60,058 bases of DNA from Bacteroidota bacterium (GCA_023447335.1 JAEXOD010000082.1:1-60058), one strand, 5' to 3'; shown: positions 1 through 9,690, numbered from the stretch's first letter. The notes: a model not told the origin generated them from the sequence alone. Program-made: numbers and translations.

Positions 1-1317
1 AAAAAAATGTGGGAAACTTTAAATTCCGGGAATAATTGGCAAGGAGAGTTTCGTAATAGAAAGAAAAACGGAGATCTGTATTGGGAAAAAGCTATAATTA
101 CTCCTATAAAAAACAAAACAGGTAAAATAATAAACTTTATTGCCGTAAAAGAGGATATAACTAAACAAAAAGAATTGGAGTCATCGTTAAATAATGCTTT
201 AAAAAGAGCCGAAGATTTAAATAAATTTAAAAGCAATTTGCTTTCTAATATGAATCATGAATTTCGAACTCCGTTAAACGGAATATTGGGGTTTGCTGCA
301 GAATTAAGCGAAACTCTTAACGAAAACGATCAAAAAGAAATGGCAAAAGCAATATTGTTTAGCGGAAAAAGACTTGAAGAAATGTTAAACCTTGTGCTAG
401 ATTTGTCTGATTTACAATCAACAAATTTTGAGATGATTAAGACAAATACGAATATCAATAAGTTAGTAAAACAAGCTGCAGAACATTTTATAAGCGTTGC
501 CGAACAAAAGAAACTTGTTTACGAAATAAATATTTTACAAGAAGATATTTTCGGTAAAGTAAACAATCATTATTTAATTCGGGCTATACATAATATTTTG
601 GATAATGCATTTAAATATACTAAAAAAGGCAAGGTTAGTGTTGTTTTGGAAAAATTTAACAAAGGGGAAATAGAATATTTTAAAATTTCTATTAGTGATA
701 CCGGAATAGGAATTAGCTCGGAAAATTTAGAAATAATTTGGGAACCCTTTAAGCAAATTAGTGAAGGGCTTGGACGTTCTTACGAAGGGGTTGGTTTAGG
801 ACTAACTTTGGCAAAAAGGATTATTAAAGAATTTAACGGTGATATTTTGGTTGAAAGCGAAATTAATAAAGGGACTAACTTTAATATTATAATACCATGC
901 GAAAACAATAAGCTTGAATTTAAGGATTTAAATAAAAACGATAAAAAGCGCGAATGGAAATTGAAGCGAGTTTTATATGTTGAAGATGATTCTACTAATC
1001 AAAACATCATAAAAATGTTTTTAAGAAAAGATTATCTTGTAACCTCTGCTTTTGATGCACAAGAAGCTTTAAAAATATTGGAAAAAGAAACATTTGAGAT
1101 TATTTTGCTTGATATTAACTTAGGCTATGGGATGAGCGGAATAGAACTTTGTAAATTATTAAGACAAAATAAAAAATATTCAGATTTACCGATTGTTGCA
1201 ATTACGGCATTTAGTAGCGAGGATGATATACAACAAGTAGTCGATTCGGGTTTCACAAAACATATTAGCAAACCATTTTATAAGCCTGATATTTTAAAAG
1301 TATTAGAAGAGTATTAA
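1..1317 (+). CDS. Hybrid sensor histidine kinase/response regulator, 5' partial
   Basis: The reading frame is open to the left window edge, so the true start lies outside. The visible part begins at the end of a PAS/PAC domain (GDLYWEKAIITPIKN..., ending ITKQKE). A HisKA domain with phospho-acceptor His follows (SNMNHEFRTPLNG, about residue 84 counting from base 7). Next is a HATPase domain with N box NILDNAFKYT, G1 DTGIGIS and G2 GVGLGL. A C-terminal receiver domain has acidic residues in YVEDD, phospho-acceptor Asp in LLDINLG and Lys in SKPF. It should autophosphorylate on His and pass phosphate to its own receiver. No output domain or transmembrane segment is visible in the part present, and the signal is unknown. 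The family call is firm. Confidence 0.93.
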   Translation, partial: KKMWETLNSGNNWQGEFRNRKKNGDLYWEKAIITPIKNKTGKIINFIAVKEDITKQKELESSLNNALKRAEDLNKFKSNLLSNMNHEFRTPLNGILGFAAELSETLNENDQKEMAKAILFSGKRLEEMLNLVLDLSDLQSTNFEMIKTNTNINKLVKQAAEHFISVAEQKKLVYEINILQEDIFGKVNNHYLIRAIHNILDNAFKYTKKGKVSVVLEKFNKGEIEYFKISISDTGIGISSENLEIIWEPFKQISEGLGRSYEGVGLGLTLAKRIIKEFNGDILVESEINKGTNFNIIIPCENNKLEFKDLNKNDKKREWKLKRVLYVEDDSTNQNIIKMFLRKDYLVTSAFDAQEALKILEKETFEIILLDINLGYGMSGIELCKLLRQNKKYSDLPIVAITAFSSEDDIQQVVDSGFTKHISKPFYKPDILKVLEEY

Positions 1318-1438
1318 TATATTGAAGAGATTAAATATTTTTTTTGATCTCGGAACTTATTTATGCCCCGTACGTCTAAACCTACTTGAATACTATAATA
1401 GTCGACTCGCCTCCGAATTATTTATTCACTAATTATTA

Positions 1439-2641
1439 ATGGGATTTATGAGTTCAGAAAAACCTGATTTATCAGCTTTAAGAATTGATCGCAAAGAGGA
1501 AGTAAAAAGCAAAAGACCGATTAATTCCAAACTAATTAAAAACATTGTATATTTACTTTTAACAGCAATTGTTATTGTTGCGGCTTATTTTATCTTCCTA
1601 AAAGTAAGCGATAATTCTGTTATAGTTGAACAATATACAATAAACCTTAGCTTTCCTTCGGAAAGTGATGCTTTGTTAACTGCCAGCGGATATATTGTAG
1701 CACAAAGAAAAGCATCGGTCGCATCGAAAGGAACCGGCAGACTAATATATTTAGGTGTTGTAGAAGGGGATGCGGTTGTAAAAGACCAAATTATTGCTCG
1801 TCTTGAAGATGATGACATTAAAGCTCAATTACTACAAGCTAAAGCCACTTTAAAACTATATGAAGCCGAACTGAAGGAAGCAGAAAAATATTATAATAGA
1901 CAAAAGGCATTAATTAAAACAGGGTCAACTACCGATGAATTGTTAGAATCGGCAGAAGCGCGATACGAAAAAGCATTGGCAAATATCGATATTGCAAAAG
2001 CTATGATTGAAGCATCCGAAGTTTCCTTAGAAAACATGTTAATTAGAGCCCCGTTTAACGGAACGGTTCTAACCAAAAATGCAGATGTAGGTGAAATAGT
2101 TACTCCGATTTCAGGTAGTGCTACTTCAAAATCTGCTGTGGTTACACTTGCAGATATGAAATCGCTTCAAGTTGAAACAGACGTTTCCGAATCGAATATT
2201 CAAAAAATAAAACTTAATCAAAAGTGCGACATCTTTTTAGATGCTTATCCCAACTTAAAATATGCCGGATATGTAGCTAAGATAGTGCCCACTGCCGATA
2301 GATCTAAAGCAACTGTTTTGGTTAAAGTTGGTTTTTTTAATTACGATGACAAAGTTCTACCCGAAATGAGTGCAAAAGTTAACTTCTTGATTGAGAAAAA
2401 GGAAGAAACCGCTAAAGACGATAAACCTATTCTTATGGTTCCTATTTCTGCGGTTAGAGAAACAGGGAACAGAAAAGTTGTTTACTCAATTGAAGAAAAT
2501 ATGGCACGTCAAAATATTATTACTACAGGTAGACAATTTGGGGATATGTTAGAGGTGGTTTCGGGTTTAGAAGAAGGGGATAAAGTAATATTAAAACTAA
2601 ACGAAGAAATTAAAGAAAAAACAAAAGTTAAAACAAAATAA
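1439..2641 (+). CDS. HlyD/MacA-type periplasmic adaptor subunit of an efflux ABC transporter
   Basis: This is a membrane fusion (adaptor) protein of about 400 residues. A short cytoplasmic N-terminus is followed by one membrane anchor (about residues 34-52). A lipoyl/barrel-sandwich half (SKGTGRLIYLGVVEGDAVVKDQ) precedes a coiled-coil hairpin rich in Ala, Glu and Lys (about 120-195), and the second lipoyl half is FNGTVLTKNADVGE. Beta-barrel and membrane-proximal domains complete it. It should bridge the inner-membrane ABC transporter encoded just downstream and an outer-membrane TolC-type channel; no TolC gene is in the window. A second ATG at 1448 has GGGA just upstream and may be the real start. 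First gene of a four-gene operon (spacing 11, 8 and about 10 bases). Confidence 0.9.
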   Translation: MGFMSSEKPDLSALRIDRKEEVKSKRPINSKLIKNIVYLLLTAIVIVAAYFIFLKVSDNSVIVEQYTINLSFPSESDALLTASGYIVAQRKASVASKGTGRLIYLGVVEGDAVVKDQIIARLEDDDIKAQLLQAKATLKLYEAELKEAEKYYNRQKALIKTGSTTDELLESAEARYEKALANIDIAKAMIEASEVSLENMLIRAPFNGTVLTKNADVGEIVTPISGSATSKSAVVTLADMKSLQVETDVSESNIQKIKLNQKCDIFLDAYPNLKYAGYVAKIVPTADRSKATVLVKVGFFNYDDKVLPEMSAKVNFLIEKKEETAKDDKPILMVPISAVRETGNRKVVYSIEENMARQNIITTGRQFGDMLEVVSGLEEGDKVILKLNEEIKEKTKVKTK

Positions 2642-2652
2642 CGGGAGATTAA

Positions 2653-3324
2653 ATGTCTGAATTAATTAAAGTTCAAAACGTTTCAAAATCGTATTGGCGT
2701 GATAGTTTTGAAGTACCTGTTTTAAATAACATAACTATTAATGTAAATTCCGGCGATTTTTTGGCATTAATGGGTCCTTCAGGCTCGGGAAAAACCACAT
2801 TGCTCAATTTAATTGCAGGGATTGACAGACCTTCGAAAGGGAATATAATTATAGAAAACAACGATATAACTAAATACAGCGAATCTGAATTAGCAAAATG
2901 GCGTTCAAATAACATCGGTTTCATTTTTCAGTTTTATAACTTAATTCCGGTTTTAACGGCATATGAAAATGTTGAACTACCGCTACTGTTAACAAAACTA
3001 AGTAAAGCAGAAAGGAAAAAACATGTTGAATTTGCCTTAAATTTAGTAAATTTAGGCGATAGGATGCATCATTATCCAAAACAACTTTCAGGCGGTCAAG
3101 AACAAAGAGTTGCGATTGCTAGGGCAATTGTAACCGATCCTTTAATAATAGTTGCAGATGAACCCACCGGTGATTTGGATAAACACTCTGCACAAGAAGT
3201 ACTTAAATTATTAGAACAACTAAACCAAGAACACAAAAAAACCATAATTATGGTTACTCACGATTCAAATGCCGCTGCCCAAGCTCATTTAACGCGTCAT
3301 TTGGATAAAGGCGATTTAGTATAG
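2653..3324 (+). CDS. MacB/LolD-type ABC transporter ATP-binding protein
   Basis: A 223-residue ABC ATPase with every core motif: Walker A GPSGSGKTT, Q-loop FIFQFYNLIP, signature LSGGQ (followed by EQRVAIARA where most relatives have QQR), Walker B IIVADEPTGDLD and H-loop MVTHD. The FNLxP-like stretch after the Q-loop and the total length are typical of the MacB/LolD/FtsE-like group that works with FtsX-fold permeases. Two such permeases follow directly, so this subunit probably powers an envelope-spanning export or lipoprotein-type machine together with the adaptor upstream. GGGAGA sits at SD distance before the ATG. The gene ends in TAG, showing that TAG serves as a stop in this genome. Confidence 0.95.
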   Translation: MSELIKVQNVSKSYWRDSFEVPVLNNITINVNSGDFLALMGPSGSGKTTLLNLIAGIDRPSKGNIIIENNDITKYSESELAKWRSNNIGFIFQFYNLIPVLTAYENVELPLLLTKLSKAERKKHVEFALNLVNLGDRMHHYPKQLSGGQEQRVAIARAIVTDPLIIVADEPTGDLDKHSAQEVLKLLEQLNQEHKKTIIMVTHDSNAAAQAHLTRHLDKGDLV

Positions 3325-3332
3325 GAGCTGAT

Positions 3333-4493
3333 ATGAAAGTATTAAAAATTATAATAAAAAATGCTTTTAGGCATAAATTGCGTACTATTCTAACTATTTT
3401 TGGAATAGCTATTGCGGTTATTGCTTTTAATATGCTGCAGACGGTTGTTACTGCCTGGCATTATGGTCTTGAAGCTTCTTCAAGTAACAGGCTTATTACA
3501 AGACAAGCGGTTTCATTTATCTTTCCATTGCCTTATGCATATAAAGATAAAATAGCAAATATTGAAGGAGTTGAAAAAGTAACTTTTTCTAACTGGTTTC
3601 AAGGTGTATATATAGATAAAAACCAGTTTTTTACAAGGATAGCTATTGAAGCAGAAACTTTCTTTGATGTTTATCCGGAATTCTTAATCCCACAAGATGA
3701 GAAGGAAACATTTCTAAAAGAACGTAATTCTTGTGTAATAGGAATTGAAATTGCAAAACAATATAACCTTAAAGTTGGTGATATAATGACCGTTGAAGGA
3801 GATATATATCCGGGTAGATGGGATTTTATTGTACGCGGAATTTATAAACCGAAATTTGAATCTACGGATGCTATGCAAATGTTCTTTCACTGGCAGTATG
3901 TTAATGAAAGAATGATTCAGGAATCACCGGAAAGAGCAAACGAGGTTGGTTGGTATTCTGTTAGGATAAAAAACCCGGATAATGCCGCCACCATTTCGAC
4001 TAAAATTGATAAATTATTTGCTAATTCTAATGCCGAGACTAAAACTGAAACAGAAAGAGCATTTGTACAAAACTTTATTTCTGCATCAAGTGCAATAATT
4101 ACTTCCATGAACGTTATGTCGTTTATTATAGTCGGAATTATTATGCTTGTTTTGGGAAATACAATGATTATGTCTGCAAGAGAAAGAACGAGAGAATATG
4201 CGGTATTAAAAACTTTAGGTTTTAGCGGTAAACATCTAGTCGGATTGATATTAGGTGAATCTTTTGTTATTTCGGCATTTGGTGCCGGGGTAGGTTTGTT
4301 TTTAACTATTCCGATAATTGAAGGTTTTTCTCAAGCTATTCCAAAATCTTATTTCCCTGTATTTAAGTTAGAAGATATTACTTTGATATTATCAATTTCT
4401 TCTGCTTTTATTGTTGGGTTATTGGCAGCAATTTTCCCTATTCAACGTGCATTAACAACAAAAATTGTTGACGGTTTCCGTCACATAGGTTAA
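3333..4493 (+). CDS. FtsX-like ABC transporter permease (MacB-type), first of two
   Basis: A 386-residue permease with the MacB/FtsX layout. It has an N-terminal helix (about residues 15-40, RTILTIFGIAIAVIAFNML), a large periplasmic domain (about 45-255), then three C-terminal membrane helices. The SAREREYAVLKTLGFS-type coupling motif (residues near 285-300) matches FtsX-family permeases. AGGAG precedes the ATG. It is unlike the next gene in sequence but has the same architecture, so the two probably form a heterodimer around the ATPase encoded upstream. Substrate unknown; macrolide, lipoprotein or peptide export are all possible for this family. Confidence 0.9.
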   Translation: MKVLKIIIKNAFRHKLRTILTIFGIAIAVIAFNMLQTVVTAWHYGLEASSSNRLITRQAVSFIFPLPYAYKDKIANIEGVEKVTFSNWFQGVYIDKNQFFTRIAIEAETFFDVYPEFLIPQDEKETFLKERNSCVIGIEIAKQYNLKVGDIMTVEGDIYPGRWDFIVRGIYKPKFESTDAMQMFFHWQYVNERMIQESPERANEVGWYSVRIKNPDNAATISTKIDKLFANSNAETKTETERAFVQNFISASSAIITSMNVMSFIIVGIIMLVLGNTMIMSARERTREYAVLKTLGFSGKHLVGLILGESFVISAFGAGVGLFLTIPIIEGFSQAIPKSYFPVFKLEDITLILSISSAFIVGLLAAIFPIQRALTTKIVDGFRHIG

Positions 4494-4504
4494 AAGAGGT
4501 GAAA

Positions 4505-5668
4505 ATGAAAATACCATTCAAATATATTATAAGAAACTTAAGGGTCAGAAAACTTACTACAGGTATTACTGTTTTTGGTATCGCCTTGGTAGTATTTGTT
4601 TTTTCTGCCGTGTTAATGATGTCTTACGGTGTAGAAAAGACTTTAGTTTCTACAGGAAGCGATGACAATGTAATAATTACTCGAAAAGCTTCATACGGCG
4701 AAATTAGTAGTATTATTGATCCCGAAACGCAATCAGTTATTAAAAGTCTTCCTTATATTGCTAAAAACAATGAAGGTATGCAAATACTTTCTGCCGAACC
4801 GGTTGTTATTATTAATTTTCCAAAAGGAGAAGGCTTAAGCAATTTAATGGTTAGAGGAGTAAATAAAACTGTTTTTACTTTACGTAAAAATATAAAAATT
4901 ATAGAAGGCAGAAAATTTAGAGAAGGTGTTAGAGAAATTATTGTAGGAGAAGGTGTTAGACGTACTTTTACAGGAGCTAATATTGGTGATAAGGTAAAAT
5001 TTGCCGGTGATTATTGGACGATTGTAGGAGTATTTTCGTCAGACGGAAGCGGTTTTGATTCAGAATTGTGGGGTGATGCCGATCAATTGCTTTCGGCATT
5101 TAATAGAGGTAATTCCGTTTCCAGTTTAACATTTAAATTGCAGTCTAAAGATGATTTTACAAAGCTTGCAAACCTTTTTAAAACCGATAAAAGACTTCAA
5201 TATTATGAACCAAAAGTAGAAACAAAATATTTTGCCGAGCAAAGTGAAATGCTTGCCGGATTTATTAAAATTCTAGGTACTTTTATAACGGTTATTTTTA
5301 GTTTTGGTTCTATTATCGGTGCATCTATTACCATGTATGCTGCTGTTGCAAATAGAACGATTGAAATTGGTACCTTGCGTTCTTTAGGATTCAGAAGAAG
5401 AAGCGTCTTAACAGCGTTTTTAACCGAATCGTTGGCTATTTCATTTATTGGCGGAGTTGCAGGTTTAGGCATTGCTTCTATGTTGCAATTTATTACTATA
5501 TCTACTTTAAATTTTAGTAGTTTTGCCGAACTTCAATTTTCTTTTGCACTGTCATCTGATATTATTGTTACTTCAATGATTTTTGCAATTTTTATGGGTT
5601 TGTTGGGGGGCTTTTTCCCTGCGGTTCGTGCCTCACGATTAAAAATTGTGGATGCTTTAAGAGCCTAA
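4505..5668 (+). CDS. FtsX-like ABC transporter permease (MacB-type), second of two
   Basis: A permease of about 387 residues with the same fold as its upstream neighbour. An N-terminal membrane helix (TGITVFGIALVVFVFSAVLMM) is followed by a periplasmic MacB-type domain and three C-terminal helices with the motif NRTIEIGTLRSLGFRRR. I chose the ATG at 4505, because AGAGGTG lies at correct SD distance before it. The longer reading starts at a GTG at 4499 that would itself overlap this SD. Last gene of the efflux operon; a strong terminator follows 25 bases after the stop. Two different permeases with one ATPase imply a heterodimeric transporter. Confidence 0.9.
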   Translation: MKIPFKYIIRNLRVRKLTTGITVFGIALVVFVFSAVLMMSYGVEKTLVSTGSDDNVIITRKASYGEISSIIDPETQSVIKSLPYIAKNNEGMQILSAEPVVIINFPKGEGLSNLMVRGVNKTVFTLRKNIKIIEGRKFREGVREIIVGEGVRRTFTGANIGDKVKFAGDYWTIVGVFSSDGSGFDSELWGDADQLLSAFNRGNSVSSLTFKLQSKDDFTKLANLFKTDKRLQYYEPKVETKYFAEQSEMLAGFIKILGTFITVIFSFGSIIGASITMYAAVANRTIEIGTLRSLGFRRRSVLTAFLTESLAISFIGGVAGLGIASMLQFITISTLNFSSFAELQFSFALSSDIIVTSMIFAIFMGLLGGFFPAVRASRLKIVDALRA

Positions 5669-5692
5669 TTGTTAAATAAATAATTTGACTTA

Positions 5693-5726
5693 CCCCCTTA
5701 AGCTAGTTAAACTTAAGGGGGTTTTT
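5693..5726 (+). terminator. Rho-independent terminator of the efflux operon
   Basis: A perfect 10-bp stem, CCCCCTTAAG (5693-5702) with CTTAAGGGGG (5712-5721), has a 9-base loop and is followed by TTTTT. It lies just after the last permease gene and before the convergent phosphoesterase gene. Confidence 0.9.
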
Positions 5727-5803
5727 AATTTTAAAGGATTATTTAGTGTTCAATTAAATTTTGGTTGTTATAGATTAGTAAGAAGCTTCTTTTGAATAAA
5801 GAG

Positions 5804-6928
5804 CTACTCAATAACAAATGAATCGATTAATCTAACCGGCTCATCGGATTCTTTTGTTGTTCCGTCTTTTACCATACAGCCATAAGTTTTTACTTCAATT
5901 TTCTCCTCACTAATATCTAATACGATATAATGAAAAGCTCTTAACCCGAAAAAGTCCTCTGAAATTTGGGAGTTTTTACCGGGTCCATGTAAATAACCTA
6001 AAACTTCGTAATATGGAACGGCATCGTTATATATTAGTTCTTGTCCGGCTCTTTTTTGCTCGGGATTATCGCCATATAGGGAATTATGGTAATAAATGGG
6101 TGCTCCCGCACTGCCGGCAACTATTTGATAAACCCCTTTGTAACTAAGTCTGCTGTAAAGATGTTCGTGCCCGCATAAATAAGCTGAAACGTTATATTTA
6201 ACTAAAATATCCCAAAATATATCTCTATCTTTAATAGATTTGAGTTTAACTGAATCAAGCGGTAATTTTAAATTTAATCCTAAGTTTGGTAATCCGTCTC
6301 GTAGATGTCCGCCGGTCGGAAAAGGTTGCTCATGACCTATTACAATTATTTTGTTTACACCTCTTTCTCTGGCTGATTTTAAATCATTTTCAACCCAATC
6401 TAAATGTTTGATATAATGCCAATCTCGTCTATCGTCTGTCGTATCTTCGGGATCACCGTAATACCATCTATCAGTATTAATAACGGTAAAATGAACGTTT
6501 TTATGGTCAAATGAATAAGTTGTGCCTTTTTCATCTTCAGGTCCGTTCATATATACATCTTGAAACAGACTTTTAAAATTTGTTTCGTCTTTATAATGTT
6601 GTATTTCATGATTGCCTACCGTAACCCAAATTTTAGGGAATATAAAATTTGGATTATCGTAAATTGGTTTCATTATTTGTTTCCAATAGAGCAATTCTTG
6701 TTTAGTCTTTTCGGGATACTTGCTGTTTCCGTCAACCATATCCCCGGGAAAGAACAAATAGTCTATTCCTTCGCTATTTTCATTTAAATGCGAAATTAGT
6801 TTGGTTAGTATTTTACTATTTACTCCGTTATCCGCTCCACGGCTGTCACACATCATCGATATTTTAAAATTTTGAGCCGATAAAGTAAAATTTATTAATA
6901 ATAAAAAAATTACTAAGTTCTTTTTCAT
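5804..6928 (-). CDS. Secreted calcineurin-like metallophosphoesterase
   Basis: A 374-residue protein with an N-terminal signal peptide (MKKNLVIFLLLINFTLSAQ). The metallophosphoesterase motifs appear in order: Asp28 in CDSRG, GDMVDG (Asp63), GNHE (Asn106-His107-Glu108), GHEQP (His199) and CGHEH (His254, His256). These residues bind the two metals. Architecture and length resemble purple acid phosphatase-like or nucleotide-cleaving periplasmic phosphoesterases; the substrate is not evident. AGGAAG is at SD distance before the ATG. It is the last gene of a minus-strand run with the membrane HEGGH protein, asparaginase and epimerase genes, separated by short gaps or overlaps. Confidence 0.88.
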   Translation of the reverse strand: MKKNLVIFLLLINFTLSAQNFKISMMCDSRGADNGVNSKILTKLISHLNENSEGIDYLFFPGDMVDGNSKYPEKTKQELLYWKQIMKPIYDNPNFIFPKIWVTVGNHEIQHYKDETNFKSLFQDVYMNGPEDEKGTTYSFDHKNVHFTVINTDRWYYGDPEDTTDDRRDWHYIKHLDWVENDLKSARERGVNKIIVIGHEQPFPTGGHLRDGLPNLGLNLKLPLDSVKLKSIKDRDIFWDILVKYNVSAYLCGHEHLYSRLSYKGVYQIVAGSAGAPIYYHNSLYGDNPEQKRAGQELIYNDAVPYYEVLGYLHGPGKNSQISEDFFGLRAFHYIVLDISEEKIEVKTYGCMVKDGTTKESDEPVRLIDSFVIE

Positions 6929-6940
6929 TACTTCCTTTGG

Positions 6941-7468
6941 TTAGTCAATAAATAATTTTTCTTGTTTAGGCATTAATATCGGCAATAAAAATACAATAAC
7001 AAAAATTCCTATTGCGGCAGAATAGAAAAATAGTCCAACAGCTTGGTCGTATTCCCAAATACCGATGGTACTTAAAAGATAAGTCCAATCATGATAAACT
7101 TTTTTCCCTCCCAATAACGGTAACTTACGTGCTCTGGCGTCTGCCGCATATACGCTTATATTGACTAAGTTTTCGGCTAACCAAATTAAAAAAAGTTGAG
7201 TGCTAAATAAGTATCTTCTTTTTGCCGCATAATATACAAATAAAGAAGGGATAATTATCTGCATTAAGGTACCGCCTAATGCATGAATGTATCTACCAAA
7301 AAAGATAAACACGCCATGCCCCCCTTCGTGAATAAGCAAGTTAAACCAGTCAATTAAAAAATATTTTCCTCTGTTCAATGCAATATAAAGCATTAAAGGT
7401 AATAAAATAAACGAACCAATAAAAGGTTTTAACTTTTTATAAAACGGTTCGGTATTGTAAAGTTGCAT
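6941..7468 (-). CDS. Multispanning membrane protein with HEGGH motif (M50-like)
   Basis: A 175-residue protein with about four hydrophobic helices and the motif HEGGH at residues 47-51 inside a membrane-embedded stretch (WFNLLIHEGGHG). This matches the HExxH zinc motif of intramembrane M50-type peptidases. A further Asp in NISVYAAD could be the third ligand, as in M50B-like short forms. Whether it is catalytically active is not shown. Its ATG overlaps the asparaginase stop by one base (TAATG), so the two are translationally coupled. It could also be a non-proteolytic member of a DUF that kept the motif. Confidence 0.65.
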   Translation of the reverse strand: MQLYNTEPFYKKLKPFIGSFILLPLMLYIALNRGKYFLIDWFNLLIHEGGHGVFIFFGRYIHALGGTLMQIIIPSLFVYYAAKRRYLFSTQLFLIWLAENLVNISVYAADARARKLPLLGGKKVYHDWTYLLSTIGIWEYDQAVGLFFYSAAIGIFVIVFLLPILMPKQEKLFID

Positions 7469-8445
7469 TATATGTCACCAAAAATTTTCCTAAGTTCGGT
7501 AACATCGTTAGTTTTGCCTAAAGCAAGCATAAGTTTTATACGGGCTTTTTGTCCGTTTAGGTAATCAGAAAAAATAACACCCGCTTTGTGTAACCATTTT
7601 CCGGCTCCCGGGTATCCGTAAATATCAAGGGTTTCTCCTGCGGGGCATCTAGATACCAATACAACGGGAATTCCTTTATCTAAAACATATTGAATACCGT
7701 TAAAAGCTTTTGGGGGAACATTACCTACTCCCATAGCTTCTACAACTAAGCCTGCAACACCGCTATCGGCAGAAAATTTAAAGAATTTTTCATCCATTCC
7801 GGCGTAAGCTTTAATTAAATCAACATTAGAATTTATTTTATCTGTTTCGATTGTTTCTAATTTTTTTGGAAGTCTATTAATAAAAACACGTCCTCTATCA
7901 ACAAAACCTAATGCACCAAAATCTAAACTATGGAAAGTTTCAACATCTTCAGTGTGTGTTTTTGTAACCTCGCTTGCGGCGTTTATTTCGCCGTTTAAAC
8001 AAACAAGAACCCCCAGGTTTTTACTATTATTATTGTTAATTGTGTGTATAGCGTCAGATAAATTTCTTGCGCCGTCCCAATTGGGTTCCGTGCTTGTTCG
8101 CATTGCGCCTATAACAACAATAGGCTTTTCGGTTTTAACCGTTAAGTCTAATAAATAAGCCGTTTCTTCAAGAGTATCGGTACCGTGTGTAACAATAATA
8201 CCGTCAACATCGGGTTGGTTAATAAAGTTTTGAACAATTTTAGATAAATCGAGCATTATTTCCGGTGTCATATGAGGTCCGGGATAATTGCCGTATTCAA
8301 ATATTTTTATATTTGCGGGCATCTCAGATTCAGGTACTTTGTCTAACAGTTCGTTTCCGTGAAAAAACGGTACGGCGGCACCCGTGTTTTCGTCTATTTT
8401 CATTGAAAATGTTCCGCCGGTAAAAACCACCAATATGTTTTTCAT
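7468..8445 (-). CDS. ansA: L-asparaginase, type I (cytoplasmic)
   Basis: A 325-residue protein with both asparaginase signatures: TGGTFSM near the N-terminus (nucleophile Thr12) and THGTDTLEE (Thr86, His87, Thr89, Asp90). It hydrolyses L-asparagine to aspartate and ammonia. No signal peptide is present, and the length and the YLLDLTVKTEKPIVVIGAMR stretch fit the type I cytoplasmic enzyme rather than the periplasmic type II. The stop overlaps the start of the HEGGH membrane protein gene, and the epimerase gene lies 8 bases upstream, so the run looks like one operon. The aspartate made could feed NAD synthesis (nadB at 15 kb), but that link is only inference. Confidence 0.93.
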   Translation of the reverse strand: MKNILVVFTGGTFSMKIDENTGAAVPFFHGNELLDKVPESEMPANIKIFEYGNYPGPHMTPEIMLDLSKIVQNFINQPDVDGIIVTHGTDTLEETAYLLDLTVKTEKPIVVIGAMRTSTEPNWDGARNLSDAIHTINNNNSKNLGVLVCLNGEINAASEVTKTHTEDVETFHSLDFGALGFVDRGRVFINRLPKKLETIETDKINSNVDLIKAYAGMDEKFFKFSADSGVAGLVVEAMGVGNVPPKAFNGIQYVLDKGIPVVLVSRCPAGETLDIYGYPGAGKWLHKAGVIFSDYLNGQKARIKLMLALGKTNDVTELRKIFGDI

Positions 8446-8453
8446 AAAACCTT

Positions 8454-9374
8454 CTATTTAAAGTATTTTATTGTAGCTTCTAAACCTTTTAATAAATCCC
8501 AATTAGGGTTAAATTTCAATATCTCAAATGTTTCTGTAACATCTGCTAAGCTATGCTTAATATCAGCGGCTCTTTCCGGAGCAAATAAAATTTTACTATT
8601 AGAATTAGTTAATTTAATAATAGTTTCGGCAATATCCAAAATTGTAATACTTTTACCGTAGGCAACGTTAAATAAGCCGGTTTGTAATTCAGACTCGGCT
8701 GCCAAATTACATGCTTGTACGATATCTTTTACATAAATAAAATCTCTTGTCTGTAATCCGTCACCGTAAATTGTAATATCTTCATTTTTAACAGCTTTTT
8801 CTATAAAAATAGGAACGGCTGCTGCATACTGGCTTTTAGGATTTTGTCTTTCACCAAAAACATTAAAAAATCTTAATGAAGTAGTTTTTAATCCAAATTG
8901 TTCGCTGTACATCTTACAGTAATATTCGCCGTCAAGCTTAGTTATCGAATAAGGTGTTTTTGGTTCGGGGCTCATGCTTACTTTTTTTGGTAAAATAGGG
9001 TTATCGCCGTAAACGGCAGCAGAAGAGACATGAACAAGTTTTTTAACACCAAAATTTTTAGAAGCTTCTAAAAGATTTAGGATACCGTTAACGTTAATAT
9101 CTACACATTCATAAGGTTTTTCTATTGATTCCGGAACGCTAACTAAAGCTGCAAAATTGAACACAAAATCAGCTCCCTTAACGGTTTCGTTTACAATACT
9201 TTTATTGGTTATACTTTCTTCTATAAAATGAAGATTATTTATAACATTTAAATTTTCTCTTTTACCGCTTCTTAAATTATCAATTACAAAAACTTCATAT
9301 CCCGCTTTTCCGTAATGTTCGGCTAAATGACTTCCGATAAATCCGGCTCCTCCTGCAACAACAATTTTTTGCAT
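8454..9374 (-). CDS. NAD-dependent epimerase/dehydratase (UDP-glucose 4-epimerase-like)
   Basis: A 306-residue extended short-chain dehydrogenase/reductase. The Rossmann motif GGAGFIGSH occupies residues 8-16. The catalytic Tyr142-xxx-Lys146 is in PYSITK, preceded by SSAAVYG. RFFNVFGERQNP, the YGDGLQTRDFIYVKD stretch and its length are typical of UDP-glucose or UDP-glucuronate 4-epimerases that supply nucleotide sugars for glycans. The exact substrate cannot be fixed from sequence. First gene of the minus-strand operon that runs away from the putative origin; its start lies beside the 547-base dnaA-proximal intergenic region, where its promoter must be. Confidence 0.9.
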   Translation of the reverse strand: MQKIVVAGGAGFIGSHLAEHYGKAGYEVFVIDNLRSGKRENLNVINNLHFIEESITNKSIVNETVKGADFVFNFAALVSVPESIEKPYECVDINVNGILNLLEASKNFGVKKLVHVSSAAVYGDNPILPKKVSMSPEPKTPYSITKLDGEYYCKMYSEQFGLKTTSLRFFNVFGERQNPKSQYAAAVPIFIEKAVKNEDITIYGDGLQTRDFIYVKDIVQACNLAAESELQTGLFNVAYGKSITILDIAETIIKLTNSNSKILFAPERAADIKHSLADVTETFEILKFNPNWDLLKGLEATIKYFK

Positions 9375-9667
9375 CCAAACCTCAATAGTTTAATAATTAT
9401 TTTAAAAATTAAATATGCGGTTTTTTTTCAAAATAAAAAATTTAAATTTTAGAATTGATAGATAAATTGACAAAATTTAGGAAAATTAATAGAAAAATGA
9501 GAACGTTTTCACAGGGTGGGGAATTATATGTAAAATAAACAAAAAAGATTGTGTATCTTGTATAATTTATCTTTTTGCAACACAATAAGTTATAAAAAAA
9601 ATAAAAAATAACTTGCACACTATCGGTAATAGTTCTATTTTTACATTAAAATTGGCGTATTAAAATA

Positions 9668-9687
9668 TGTTGATAACTTGTTGATAA
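9668..9687 (+). promoter_or_regulatory. Tandem DnaA boxes
   Basis: TGTTGATAA occurs twice in direct repeat, starting at 9668 and 9679. Each differs from the consensus TGTGGATAA at one base. The 11-bp spacing puts both on the same face of the helix, as expected for cooperative DnaA binding. Confidence 0.65.
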
Positions 9688-9690
9688 CTT

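Noticed and set aside
1394..1399. TATAAT in front of the efflux operon as a -10 element
   Set aside because: No matching -35 at 16-18 bp and the distance to the start is not informative; not strong enough to list as a promoter.
4499..4504. GTG start for the second permease
   Set aside because: The GTG lies within the SD (AGAGGTG) of the better ATG at 4505.
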